From contig NZ_BSTT01000021.1 of NCBI RefSeq assembly GCF_030269685.1, positions 1-64,000 on the forward strand: DNA of 64,000 nucleotides. Direction: 5' to 3'. The position numbers and the translations under genes were made by a program. The notes under the pieces were generated by a model. That model saw only the letters and a list, made by a program, of their open reading frames with translations. It was not told where the DNA came from and searched no databases. Shown here one piece after another: positions 50,077-57,607 of this stretch; the stretch's first letter is position 1; each line of letters opens with the position of its first letter. The stretch comes from Actinomycetospora sp. NBRC 106378 (GTDB lineage Bacteria; Actinomycetota; Actinomycetes; Mycobacteriales; Pseudonocardiaceae).

Positions 50077-50628
50077 ATGAAGTCGAGAGGGCGGGACATC
50101 TTCCGCCGCACCGGTGTGGTGCTCGCCGGGATGCTGCTCGTAGGAACGACGATGTCCGGGGCTGCTTTCGCGCAGACCACCGGCGGCGGCACCACCGGCA
50201 CCGGCACCACCGGCGGGACCGATGCCCTGTCGTCGGTGACGGACACGCTCACGAGCATCGTCTCCACCGACGCCGGCACGACCACCGGGTCCAACCCGGT
50301 CACCGACGTCGTCAGCTCCGTGACCGACGCTCTCACCCAGGGCGCCACGGCCGTCACCGACACGCTGACCAGCATCGTGTCCACCAACGCCACGACGTCG
50401 ACGACGCCCACCGGGCCCAGCGGGAACAACACGGTCATCCAGTACAGCCCGTACCCGGTGCCGGTCTTCGGCGACTACGGCCACCGCTACTACGGCAAGT
50501 ACTACGACCACGGCTGCGGCTGCGACCGCTACGCGGCGCCGACCTACGTGCCCACGACCGTGGTGGCGACGCAGGTGTCCAGCGTGCCCAAGGGCGGCGT
50601 GGACACGGGCGACGGCTCGTTCCAGTAG
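50077..50628 (+). CDS. Secreted low-complexity protein
   Basis: A 183-residue exported protein with a signal peptide to about residue 31 (RTGVVLAGMLLVGTTMSGAAFA). A Gly/Thr-rich stretch follows, then two copies of the segment VTDTLTSIVST. The C-terminal part has aromatic and His/Cys residues (FGDYGHRYYGKYYDHGCGCDRY). There is no LPxTG motif, so it is not an obvious sortase substrate, though a class F sortase gene follows after 10 bases. Function unknown. Confidence 0.7.
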   Translation: MKSRGRDIFRRTGVVLAGMLLVGTTMSGAAFAQTTGGGTTGTGTTGGTDALSSVTDTLTSIVSTDAGTTTGSNPVTDVVSSVTDALTQGATAVTDTLTSIVSTNATTSTTPTGPSGNNTVIQYSPYPVPVFGDYGHRYYGKYYDHGCGCDRYAAPTYVPTTVVATQVSSVPKGGVDTGDGSFQ

Positions 50629-50638
50629 GAGATCACTC

Positions 50639-51274
50639 GTGAGCGATGCATCGACGGAGACCCCGCCGACCAAGGAGCGGTCACGGACCGACTCCGTCAC
50701 CACCAAGGTCGGTATCGGGATCGTCGTGCTCCTCGCACTCGTGGCCCTCGTCGCCGTCGGGACCTCCGGTGGGTCCCGCGGCGGCGGAGGGTCGGGAGTC
50801 GAGACCCTCGCCGCGTCCACACCCACGTCGGTGTCGGTGCCCTCGATCGGCGCCCAGTCCTCGCTCCTGGCCCTCGGCCAGAAGCCGGACGGCGAACTCG
50901 AGGTTCCCTCCCTCCAGACCCCGATGCAGGCGGCCTGGTACGACAAGAGCCCGACCCCCGGGTCGCTGGGCCCCGCCGTGATCCTCGGACACGTCAACGG
51001 CAGCGGGAAGCCCGGGATCTTCTACAAGCTCAAGGATGTCAAGGCCGGCGACCAGATCATGGTCAACCGGCAGGACGGTCAGACGGCGGTCTTCACCGTC
51101 AGCAACGTCGACACCGTGCCCAAGGCGGCCTTCCCCGCCAACATGGTCTACGGCGACACCCCGGACGCCCAGCTCCGGCTGATCACCTGCGGTGGCGTCT
51201 TCGATCCCGCCGCGCGCAGCTACGAGGCCAACATCATCGTCTACGCGAACCTCACCGAGGTCCGGAAGACCTGA
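50639..51274 (+). CDS. Class F sortase
   Basis: A 211-residue membrane-anchored transpeptidase. One helix (about 24-44, GIGIVVLLALVALVAVG) precedes a sortase barrel with catalytic His in AVILGHVNGSGKPGIFYKL, Cys in LRLITCGGVFDPAARSYEANIIVY and Arg in the same segment. The TCGG-x-FD and RSY pattern is specific for class F enzymes of actinobacteria. It starts at GTG 50639. A two-way terminator hairpin follows. Confidence 0.9.
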   Translation: MSDASTETPPTKERSRTDSVTTKVGIGIVVLLALVALVAVGTSGGSRGGGGSGVETLAASTPTSVSVPSIGAQSSLLALGQKPDGELEVPSLQTPMQAAWYDKSPTPGSLGPAVILGHVNGSGKPGIFYKLKDVKAGDQIMVNRQDGQTAVFTVSNVDTVPKAAFPANMVYGDTPDAQLRLITCGGVFDPAARSYEANIIVYANLTEVRKT

Positions 51275-51289
51275 TCGAAGTCCACTCCT

Positions 51290-51324
51290 GAACGGCCGTC
51301 GTCCGCCCCGGACGGCGGCCGTTC
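51290..51324 (+). terminator. Terminator hairpin after the sortase gene
   Basis: GAACGGCCGTCGTCC (51290-51304) pairs with GGACGGCGGCCGTTC (51310-51324) with one wobble pair and a 5-base loop, starting 16 bases after the stop. TCGTCGTCT follows rather than a T tract. Confidence 0.75.
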
Positions 51325-51417
51325 GTCGTCTCCTGCCCCAGCTGGCAGCCCGAGCGCACCCGCCGTCGGGAAGGGAAGATGGTCTTCGTCGAGCAGACCG
51401 GCCCGAGGAGCGCACCG

Positions 51418-52611
51418 ATGCCCAGCACCCCCACCCCCGTCGGTGTCACCACCGAGGCGCAGGAGGAGCTGCGGGGACGGGTGCGGGAGCTGTGCGCCCG
51501 GTTCCCCGACGAGTACTGGCGCGAGCGGGACCGCAACCGCGAGTACCCCGACGCCTTCGTCGACGCGCTGACCGAGGCCGGGTACCTGGCCGTCCTGATC
51601 CCGAGCGAGTACGGCGGGAGCGGGCTGGGGATCACCGAGGGCTCGATCGTGCTCGAGGAGATCAACCGCTCCGGTGGGCACTCCGCGGGCTGCCACGCGC
51701 AGATGTACACGATGGGCGCGCTGCTCAAGCACGGGTCGGAGCAGCAGAAGAAGACCTACCTGCCGGGGATCGCCGACGGGTCGATCCGCCTGCAGGCCTT
51801 CTCGATCACCGAGCCCGAGGCCGGGTCGAACACCACCGACATCCGCACCACCGCGATCCGCGACGGCGACGACTACGTCATCTCGGGACACAAGAACTGG
51901 ACCAGCCGGATCGAGCAGTCCGACCTCGCGCTCGTGCTCGCCCGCACCAGCCCCCGCGGCGGGGACCCGAAGGAGCGGACGCAGGGCATCAGCCTGTTCC
52001 TGGTCGACCTGCGCGAGGTCCGCCGCGACGAGCCCGACACGCTCAAGGTCGAGCCGGTGCGCACCATGTTCAACTACGCCACCAACGAGGTCCGCTACAA
52101 CGACATGCGGGTGCCCGCGAGCGCCCTGATCGGCGAGGAGGGCCAGGGGTTCCGCTACGTCCTCGACGGCTGGAACGCCGAGCGGATCCTGCTCGCGGCC
52201 GAGGCGGTCGGCGACGGGTACTGGTTCATCGACCGCGCGACCGCGTACGCGAACGACCGCCAGGTGTTCGGGCGCCCGATCGGCGCCAACCAGGGCGTGC
52301 AGTTCCCGCTCGCCCGCGCCTACGCCCAGGTCGGTGCCGCCGACCTCATGCGCTACCGCGCGGCGGCGCTGTTCGACGCCGGCGAGAAGTGCGGCGAGCA
52401 GGCCAACCTCGCGAAGTTCCTGGCCAGCGAGGCCAGCTGGCAGGCCGGCAACGCGTGCCTCGACACCCACGGCGGCTACGGCTTCGTCGACACCTGGGAC
52501 GTCGAGCGGAAGTTCCGCGAGACCCGGCTCTACCAGGTGGCGCCGGTCAACAACAACCTCGTGCTCGCCTACGTCGGCCAGCACGTGCTGGGAATGCCGC
52601 GCAGCTACTGA
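51418..52611 (+). CDS. Acyl-CoA dehydrogenase
   Basis: A 397-residue flavoenzyme. It has the standard blocks: LIPSEYGGSGLGITEGSIVLEEINRSGG, AFSITEPEAGSNTTDIRTTA (FAD/substrate loop), FNYATNEVRYNDMRVPASALIGEEGQGFRYVLDGWNAERI, and TYANDRQVFGRPIGANQGVQFPLA. The C-terminal segment HGGYGFVDTWDVERKFRETR replaces the usual catalytic Glu region, and the base is not certain. ATG 51418 is chosen over 51379 because GAGGAG lies 7 bases upstream. It converges on the transporter gene with a 7-base overlap. Confidence 0.87.
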   Translation: MPSTPTPVGVTTEAQEELRGRVRELCARFPDEYWRERDRNREYPDAFVDALTEAGYLAVLIPSEYGGSGLGITEGSIVLEEINRSGGHSAGCHAQMYTMGALLKHGSEQQKKTYLPGIADGSIRLQAFSITEPEAGSNTTDIRTTAIRDGDDYVISGHKNWTSRIEQSDLALVLARTSPRGGDPKERTQGISLFLVDLREVRRDEPDTLKVEPVRTMFNYATNEVRYNDMRVPASALIGEEGQGFRYVLDGWNAERILLAAEAVGDGYWFIDRATAYANDRQVFGRPIGANQGVQFPLARAYAQVGAADLMRYRAAALFDAGEKCGEQANLAKFLASEASWQAGNACLDTHGGYGFVDTWDVERKFRETRLYQVAPVNNNLVLAYVGQHVLGMPRSY

Positions 52612-53825
52612 GTCCGCACGCGGGTCACGGCCGCGGCTCCCGCCACCGCGAGGACGACCAGCGCGCCGAGCACGACGGCGAGCGGGACGTCCCAGGCCGG
52701 AGGGGCGACGGCCTCGTGCACGGCGCCGAGCAGGAACGGTCCGAGCGCGCCGAGCAGGTAGCCGCCGCCCTGGATGAACGCGGCCATCCGGCGGTTCTCG
52801 GTGGTGTCGCGGCTCGCGGCCAGGCATGCGGAGAAGATCACGGTGAAACCGCCGCCCTGCGCGGCGCCGGCGAGCGAGCACCACAGCGGCCAGAGCGACG
52901 GCGCGAGCAGCAACCCGCCCGGCAGGGCGAGGAACCCTGCCGCGACCGGGACGAAGGCCAGCCGCAGGCTGGTTCGCCGCGCCACGAGCGGCGTCACCAG
53001 CGCCCCGGCGACCGCGAGGATCTGGAACAGCGACGAGGCCACCCCGGCACCTGTGGCGTCGAGTCCCCGGAGGTCACGCAGGATCTCGGGCAGCCAGGCG
53101 GTCAGGCCGTAGTACGAGAACGACTGCCCGGCGAACGCGAACAGCAGCAGCCACCCGACGGGCCGGGCCCAGGGAGCACGGGCCGCCACCGAGCTGTCGT
53201 CGGGACGGGACTCGTCGGGGGCTTCGCGGCAGAGCAGCTGAGCACGCCGATAGGGGGTCGCGAGGGTCCAGACAACGGCGGCGGCCACCGCCAGGACGAG
53301 CCAGGCGCAGAGCGCCAGCCGCCACCCGGTACCGGCGGCGATCGGCACGGTGGCCGAGAGCGTGATCATCGAGCCGACGTTCATCGTGGCGGTGTAGACG
53401 CCGAGCAGCAGCCCCGAACGGTGGGGGAAGTCGCGGCCGATGACCACCGGGATCACGATGTTGCCGACCGTGATGCCGGCGCCGATCACGGCCGTCCCCA
53501 CGAGCGCGCCGGCGATCCCGTCCGCGGACCGCAGCACGGTGCCCGCGGTGAGGACCGCGAGCCCGACGAGCATCGCCCGCTCCGCCCCGATCCGTCCGAT
53601 CAGCCAGGACGCGGGTGGCGAGGCGAGGGCGAACGCGAGCACCGGCAGGCTCGTCAGCAACCCGGCGACGGCGGCCGAGACGCCCAGGTCGACCCGGATC
53701 GCGTCGACGACCGGGCTGACCGCGACGATCGGGCCGCGGAGGTTGAGCGCCACGAGCACGATCGCGGCGACGAGGAGCGGGGTCCCGAGGGACGCGGCGG
53801 GGCGTCGCGGCGCGGCGGTGGTCAC
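52605..53825 (-). CDS. CynX/NimT-type MFS transporter
   Basis: A 406-residue, 12-helix transporter. Features of the CynX (cyanate/nitroimidazole) family are LLVAAIVLVALNLRGPIVAVSPVVDAIR in helix 1 and RSGLLLGVYTATMNVGSMITL in helices 4-5. The substrate is unknown; relatives export 2-nitroimidazole or handle cyanate. It starts at GTG 53825, divergent from the PPOX-fold gene across a 160-base gap that holds a dispersed 37-base repeat. Confidence 0.82.
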   Translation of the reverse strand: MTTAAPRRPAASLGTPLLVAAIVLVALNLRGPIVAVSPVVDAIRVDLGVSAAVAGLLTSLPVLAFALASPPASWLIGRIGAERAMLVGLAVLTAGTVLRSADGIAGALVGTAVIGAGITVGNIVIPVVIGRDFPHRSGLLLGVYTATMNVGSMITLSATVPIAAGTGWRLALCAWLVLAVAAAVVWTLATPYRRAQLLCREAPDESRPDDSSVAARAPWARPVGWLLLFAFAGQSFSYYGLTAWLPEILRDLRGLDATGAGVASSLFQILAVAGALVTPLVARRTSLRLAFVPVAAGFLALPGGLLLAPSLWPLWCSLAGAAQGGGFTVIFSACLAASRDTTENRRMAAFIQGGGYLLGALGPFLLGAVHEAVAPPAWDVPLAVVLGALVVLAVAGAAAVTRVRTQ

Positions 53826-53897
53826 GTGTGCCCAGTCTGGATGGTTCGCCCACGGAAGGACATCGGGTGTGAAGAACGACGCCGGATCGCCTCGCCG

Positions 53898-53934
53898 TGG
53901 CAGGAAAGCGTCGTTGCTGTCATCCAGTGGCAGG
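53898..53934 (+). repeat. 37-bp dispersed repeat, copy 1
   Basis: Starts TGGCAGGAAAGCGTCGTTGC and ends ATCCAGTGGCAGG. The exact reverse complement occurs at 60918-60954. Both ends carry GGCAGG, and weaker similarity continues about 16 bases beyond. It lies in the divergent promoter region of the MFS and PPOX-fold genes. Confidence 0.9.
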
Positions 53935-53985
53935 GACCCCGCATCGTCGGTGACGGTGTCGGGGGCCGCTGCTAGACCTCCATCC

Positions 53986-54429
53986 GTGACGACGTGGAGC
54001 GAGGTCGAGGGAGCGGCACCCGAGCTGGCCGCCGCGGTGCGGGCGTGCTTCGAGCGGGGGAAGCACAAGACGATGGCCACGCTGCGGGCGGACGGTTCGC
54101 CGCGCATCAGCGGGATCGAGACGGAGTTCGTCGACGGTGAGCTGACCTTCGGGATGATGCCGGGTTCGGTGAAGCTCGCCGACGTAGGGCGCGATCCGCG
54201 CGTCGCGCTGCACTCGCCGTCGGTCGACCCGCCGGAGGACCCGTCGCAGTGGCCCGGTGAGGCCAAGGTGGCCGGGCGCGCCCGGAGCGGGCCGCCGGCC
54301 GAGGAGGGGGCGTCGTTCGCCCTCGACGTCACCGAGGTGGTGCTGACCCGGATCGCCGAGTTGGGCGACCGGCTCGTGATCGAGTCGTGGCGCCCGGATG
54401 GTCGGGTCCGTCGGGTGGAGCGGACCTGA
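53986..54429 (+). CDS. Pyridoxamine 5'-phosphate oxidase-fold protein
   Basis: A 147-residue split-barrel protein. It has HKTMATLRADGSPRISGIETEFVDGELTFGMMPGSVKLADVGRDPRVALHSPSV, the family's flavin-binding pattern. Relatives bind FMN or F420 and reduce unknown substrates or scavenge biliverdin and haem. It starts at GTG 53986. Its last codons (VRRVERT) lie in the hairpin repeated at 55848. Confidence 0.8.
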   Translation: MTTWSEVEGAAPELAAAVRACFERGKHKTMATLRADGSPRISGIETEFVDGELTFGMMPGSVKLADVGRDPRVALHSPSVDPPEDPSQWPGEAKVAGRARSGPPAEEGASFALDVTEVVLTRIAELGDRLVIESWRPDGRVRRVERT

Positions 54430-54432
54430 CCG
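54401..54432. terminator. Hairpin repeat, copy 1 (3' end of the PPOX-fold gene)
   Basis: GGTCGGGTCCGT / GCGGACCTGACC arms pair with two wobble positions around an 8-base loop. From 54405 to 54432 the sequence repeats at 55855-55882 with one change. It lies between the convergent PPOX-fold and glycosyltransferase genes, so it can act as two-way terminator. Confidence 0.65.
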
Positions 54433-54439
54433 GCCGGAT

Positions 54440-55774
54440 TCAGCGGTCCTCGAGTGCTTCCTCGTCGGGCAGACGGTCGAGGTGGAGACGGTCGGCGAGC
54501 AGCGCCCCGAGGAGGGCGAAACCGAATACGTCGTAGACCGTCCGCACACGAGGGTCCCCGATGGCCAGAACCGCCACCACCACGACGCACACGAGATTCA
54601 CCAGGAAGAACGCCTCGCCGCTGTTCCACCCCTCTCGCCTCCGCCGCACGAGGAGGAGCAGGGAGCCGACGAGGATGAAAGGCAGGAGCACGGCGTAGGC
54701 GAGGTTGGCCGCCTGTACGACAGTTCTCGGCCAACCGTCGGCCGCCGACTGGGGCCACGGCGTGGTCGTCGCTGTCATGTCGAGAATGTTCTGACCCAGG
54801 CGCGCGATGTGACCGACCCCGTCTTCCTCGATGCATCGCAGGCCCAGCCCGACGAACAGTCCCTCGTCCCAGACATCGTGGTTCTTCACCACGATGACGC
54901 CTGTTCGCCCGAGCTGTGACGCTACGGGATGGGTGATCGAGTAGGTCAGGACATTGTCGGCATTGACGGTGTTGACGGTCTTCACGTCGCAGTGCCCGAG
55001 CCAGAAGTTCACGCCGCCGTTCCGCGCCAGTCCGACCAAGTGTCCGGAGGCAGCGCTGTTGAGGGCCACGACCAGTGCGAGGACCAGCAGGAGTCCGGAC
55101 GCCAGCCCCGCCGCGGAGGCGGCGCTCGCCTTCCTGCTGAACAGGGCGACGGTGAGAAGTATCAGTGCATTGATCAACAGTTGTGGTCGTGTCGCCGCCG
55201 CGGCCCCGCCGAGAATCCCGCCGGCGAGAGCGAGGACCAGAGCCGCTCGGCCGTCACGTCGAGTGGCCTCGACCCCTGCCCAGAGCGCGGTCACGAGAAA
55301 AGCCAACGCCGGGGTCTCTGACGTGAAGTAGCCGCCATAGGTGATGAAGAGCGGCCACACTGCGCAGAACGCCGCCGTGAGGGCGGCAGCGGCGGGTGTG
55401 AGCAGAATCCGCGCCAGGCGCCACGACACGTAGACGGTGGCGATGGAGAGCAGGCACCAGAGCAGCGTGGCCACCCACAACCCGGTCACGAGCCCGCACA
55501 GGGCGATGGGGATCGACAGCAGGAGGTGGGTGCCGGGCGGGAAGAATGCGTCGATGGGAGCGAGGGGCGCACCCGACGCGAGCCGGGCCGCCCGCTCGAC
55601 GTAGCCCAGCATGTCCGAGTACACGAAACGCACCGGCGGATGGACGGCGAGGATCCAGACTGCCCGAAGGCACGCTCCGAGGACGATCGCCCACCAAACG
55701 ATGCGATCCCACTCCCGTGGGGTGCGCTGAGATCGCCTCCGCCGTTCGACGGCGGGCGACGAGACGTCAGCCAT
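54440..55774 (-). CDS. GT-C fold membrane glycosyltransferase-like protein
   Basis: A 444-residue protein with about 10 membrane helices. After the first helix it has the acidic motif RFVYSDMLGYVERAARLASG typical of GT39/ArnT-like enzymes that use polyprenyl-phosphate sugars, then DAFFPPGTHLLLSIPIAL and YGGYFTSETPALAFLVTALW. The donor and acceptor are unknown. GC looks slightly lower than in its neighbours, and the gene lies between two copies of a hairpin repeat 1450 bases apart, so it may have been inserted. It starts at ATG 55774. Confidence 0.78.
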   Translation of the reverse strand: MADVSSPAVERRRRSQRTPREWDRIVWWAIVLGACLRAVWILAVHPPVRFVYSDMLGYVERAARLASGAPLAPIDAFFPPGTHLLLSIPIALCGLVTGLWVATLLWCLLSIATVYVSWRLARILLTPAAAALTAAFCAVWPLFITYGGYFTSETPALAFLVTALWAGVEATRRDGRAALVLALAGGILGGAAAATRPQLLINALILLTVALFSRKASAASAAGLASGLLLVLALVVALNSAASGHLVGLARNGGVNFWLGHCDVKTVNTVNADNVLTYSITHPVASQLGRTGVIVVKNHDVWDEGLFVGLGLRCIEEDGVGHIARLGQNILDMTATTTPWPQSAADGWPRTVVQAANLAYAVLLPFILVGSLLLLVRRRREGWNSGEAFFLVNLVCVVVVAVLAIGDPRVRTVYDVFGFALLGALLADRLHLDRLPDEEALEDR

Positions 55775-55848
55775 CGGTTCCTCGCGAGCGTGAGCGCCGT
55801 CCCTGCGACGACAGGACCGGGAGCATTGCACAGAGCCAGATGCGAGCG

Positions 55849-55882
55849 CGGTCAGGTCCGCCGGGTGGAGCGGACCTGACCG
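55849..55882. terminator. Hairpin repeat, copy 2
   Basis: GGTCAGGTCCGC and GCGGACCTGACC form a perfect 12-base stem with an 8-base loop. It lies downstream of the ThDP enzyme gene (stop at 55890) and upstream of the glycosyltransferase gene. The plus-strand sequence would still encode VRRVERT in the same context as the end of the PPOX-fold gene. Confidence 0.7.
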
Positions 55883-55889
55883 TCGGGAC

Positions 55890-57551
55890 TCACCGCGCGA
55901 TGAGCTGCCCGAGCCGCTTCGTCAGCTTCACGTTCTCCCGGTAGTCGACGGGCACGACGATCACCGACGGGCGATCGCGCTGCGCGAACGCCTCCTTGAG
56001 CGCGGGCCGCAGCTCGTCGGCGCTCTCGAGCCGGCGGGCATGGCAGCCGAGCCCCTCGGAGATCTTGACCAGGTCCGGCGACGGGAAGTCGGTGCCGAAG
56101 TGCCGCCCGAACTCGACCTCCTGCTTCCAGGAGATCAGGCCGTAGCCGTTGTCCTCCCAGACGAGGTTCACCGGGGCGACGCCGAGCCGCACCGCCGTGG
56201 CGAGCTCCGGGCCGTTCATGAGGAACCCACCGTCGCCGGAGAGGGCGACGACCCGCAGGTCGGGGTGTACGAGCGACGCGGAGACCCCGCCCGGCACGGC
56301 GATCCCCATCGAGCAGAAGCCGTTGGAGATGATGCAGCTGTTCGGTGTGTAGGTCGGGTAGTGCCGCGCGACCCACATCTTGTGGGCCCCGACGTCCGAG
56401 ATCAGGATGTCGTCGTCGTCCATCTCGGCGCGCAGGTCCGCGAGGATGCGCTGCGGCTTCATCGGGAAGTCACCGGTCTCGGCCTCCGAGGACGCCCCGC
56501 CCTCGGTGATCTCCTCGCTGAGGTGCGTGCGGGCCCGCGCGTGGGCCTCGATGTCGGGGAACCGGTGCCGCTCGGTGAGCCCCTCGTTGATCGCCCAGAG
56601 CGTCGCCGCGATGTCCCCGACGATCTCGACGGTCGGGCGGTAGGCGCCGTCGACCTCGGCGGGGTCGAAGTCGATGTGCAGCAGGCGCTTGGTGCGGCCG
56701 ATGTTCCAGCGCGACGGCGGCCACTCCACCATGTCGTAGCCGACCGCGATGACCAGGTCGGCGGCCTCGAAGACCTCGGTGACGTAGTCCCGGGACCCGA
56801 GGCCGACGGCGTAGAGGCTGCGCTCGTGGCGGTCGGAGAGCGCTCCCTTGCCCATGAACGTCATCCCGGCGTAGATGCCGGTCTCGTCGACGAACCGCTG
56901 CAGCTGACGGCTCACGCGGGTACGCACGCAGCCCTGTCCGACCAGGAGCACCGGACGCTCGGCGCGCGCGATGAGGTCGAGCGCGGCCTGCACAGACTTC
57001 CCGTCGGGCACCGGGCGCCGCACCTTCTCGGGCGGCACGATCGGGGCGCTCTCGACCTCGTGCTTGGCGATGTCCTCCGGCAGCTCCACGTGCGTGGCGC
57101 CGGGCTTCTCCGCGACCGCGAGCTTGAAGGCCTTGCGGATCACCTCGGGGATCGTCGTCTCGTCCCGCAGCGAGGTGGTCCACTTCGTGATCGGCGTGAA
57201 CATCTCCACGACGTTCATCGCCTGGTGCGACTCCTTGTGCAGGCGCGTCGTGGCGCCCTGCCCGGTGATGGCGACGACCGGGGAGTTGTCCATGTTCGCG
57301 TTGGCGACGCCCGTGACCAGGTTCGACGCGCCTGGGCCGAGGGTCGACAGGCACACCCCGGGCTGCCCGGAGAGCCGGCCGTAGACGTCGGCCATGAAGG
57401 CGGCGCCCGACTCGTGGTGGGTGGGGACGAAGCGGATCGCGGAGTCGCGCATCGACATGAGGAGGTCGGCGTTCTCCTCGCCGGGCACCCCGAAGATGTA
57501 CTCGACACCCTCGGCCTCCAGACACCGCACGAACAGATCGCTCGCCCTCAC
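55890..57551 (-). CDS. Acetolactate synthase-like ThDP enzyme
   Basis: A 553-residue three-domain ThDP enzyme. The N-terminal PYR domain has GVPGEENADLL and catalytic Glu in THHESGAAFMADVYGRLSG. The middle domain follows (RPVLLVGQGCVRTRVSRQL). The PP domain has the GDGGFLMNGPELATAVRLGVAPVNLVWEDNGYG cofactor motif (GDG through N). It is the catabolic, FAD-poor AlsS/acetolactate synthase-like type, which decarboxylates pyruvate and condenses it with a second 2-oxo acid. GTG 57551 has GGAGGAG 6 bases upstream and is preferred over the 60-base longer frame. Confidence 0.85.
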   Translation of the reverse strand: MRASDLFVRCLEAEGVEYIFGVPGEENADLLMSMRDSAIRFVPTHHESGAAFMADVYGRLSGQPGVCLSTLGPGASNLVTGVANANMDNSPVVAITGQGATTRLHKESHQAMNVVEMFTPITKWTTSLRDETTIPEVIRKAFKLAVAEKPGATHVELPEDIAKHEVESAPIVPPEKVRRPVPDGKSVQAALDLIARAERPVLLVGQGCVRTRVSRQLQRFVDETGIYAGMTFMGKGALSDRHERSLYAVGLGSRDYVTEVFEAADLVIAVGYDMVEWPPSRWNIGRTKRLLHIDFDPAEVDGAYRPTVEIVGDIAATLWAINEGLTERHRFPDIEAHARARTHLSEEITEGGASSEAETGDFPMKPQRILADLRAEMDDDDILISDVGAHKMWVARHYPTYTPNSCIISNGFCSMGIAVPGGVSASLVHPDLRVVALSGDGGFLMNGPELATAVRLGVAPVNLVWEDNGYGLISWKQEVEFGRHFGTDFPSPDLVKISEGLGCHARRLESADELRPALKEAFAQRDRPSVIVVPVDYRENVKLTKRLGQLIAR

Positions 57552-57607
57552 GTCACGCTCCTCCTCGGTCGTCGACGCCCGGAGCTGTACCCGGTCTCGG
57601 GGTCCGC

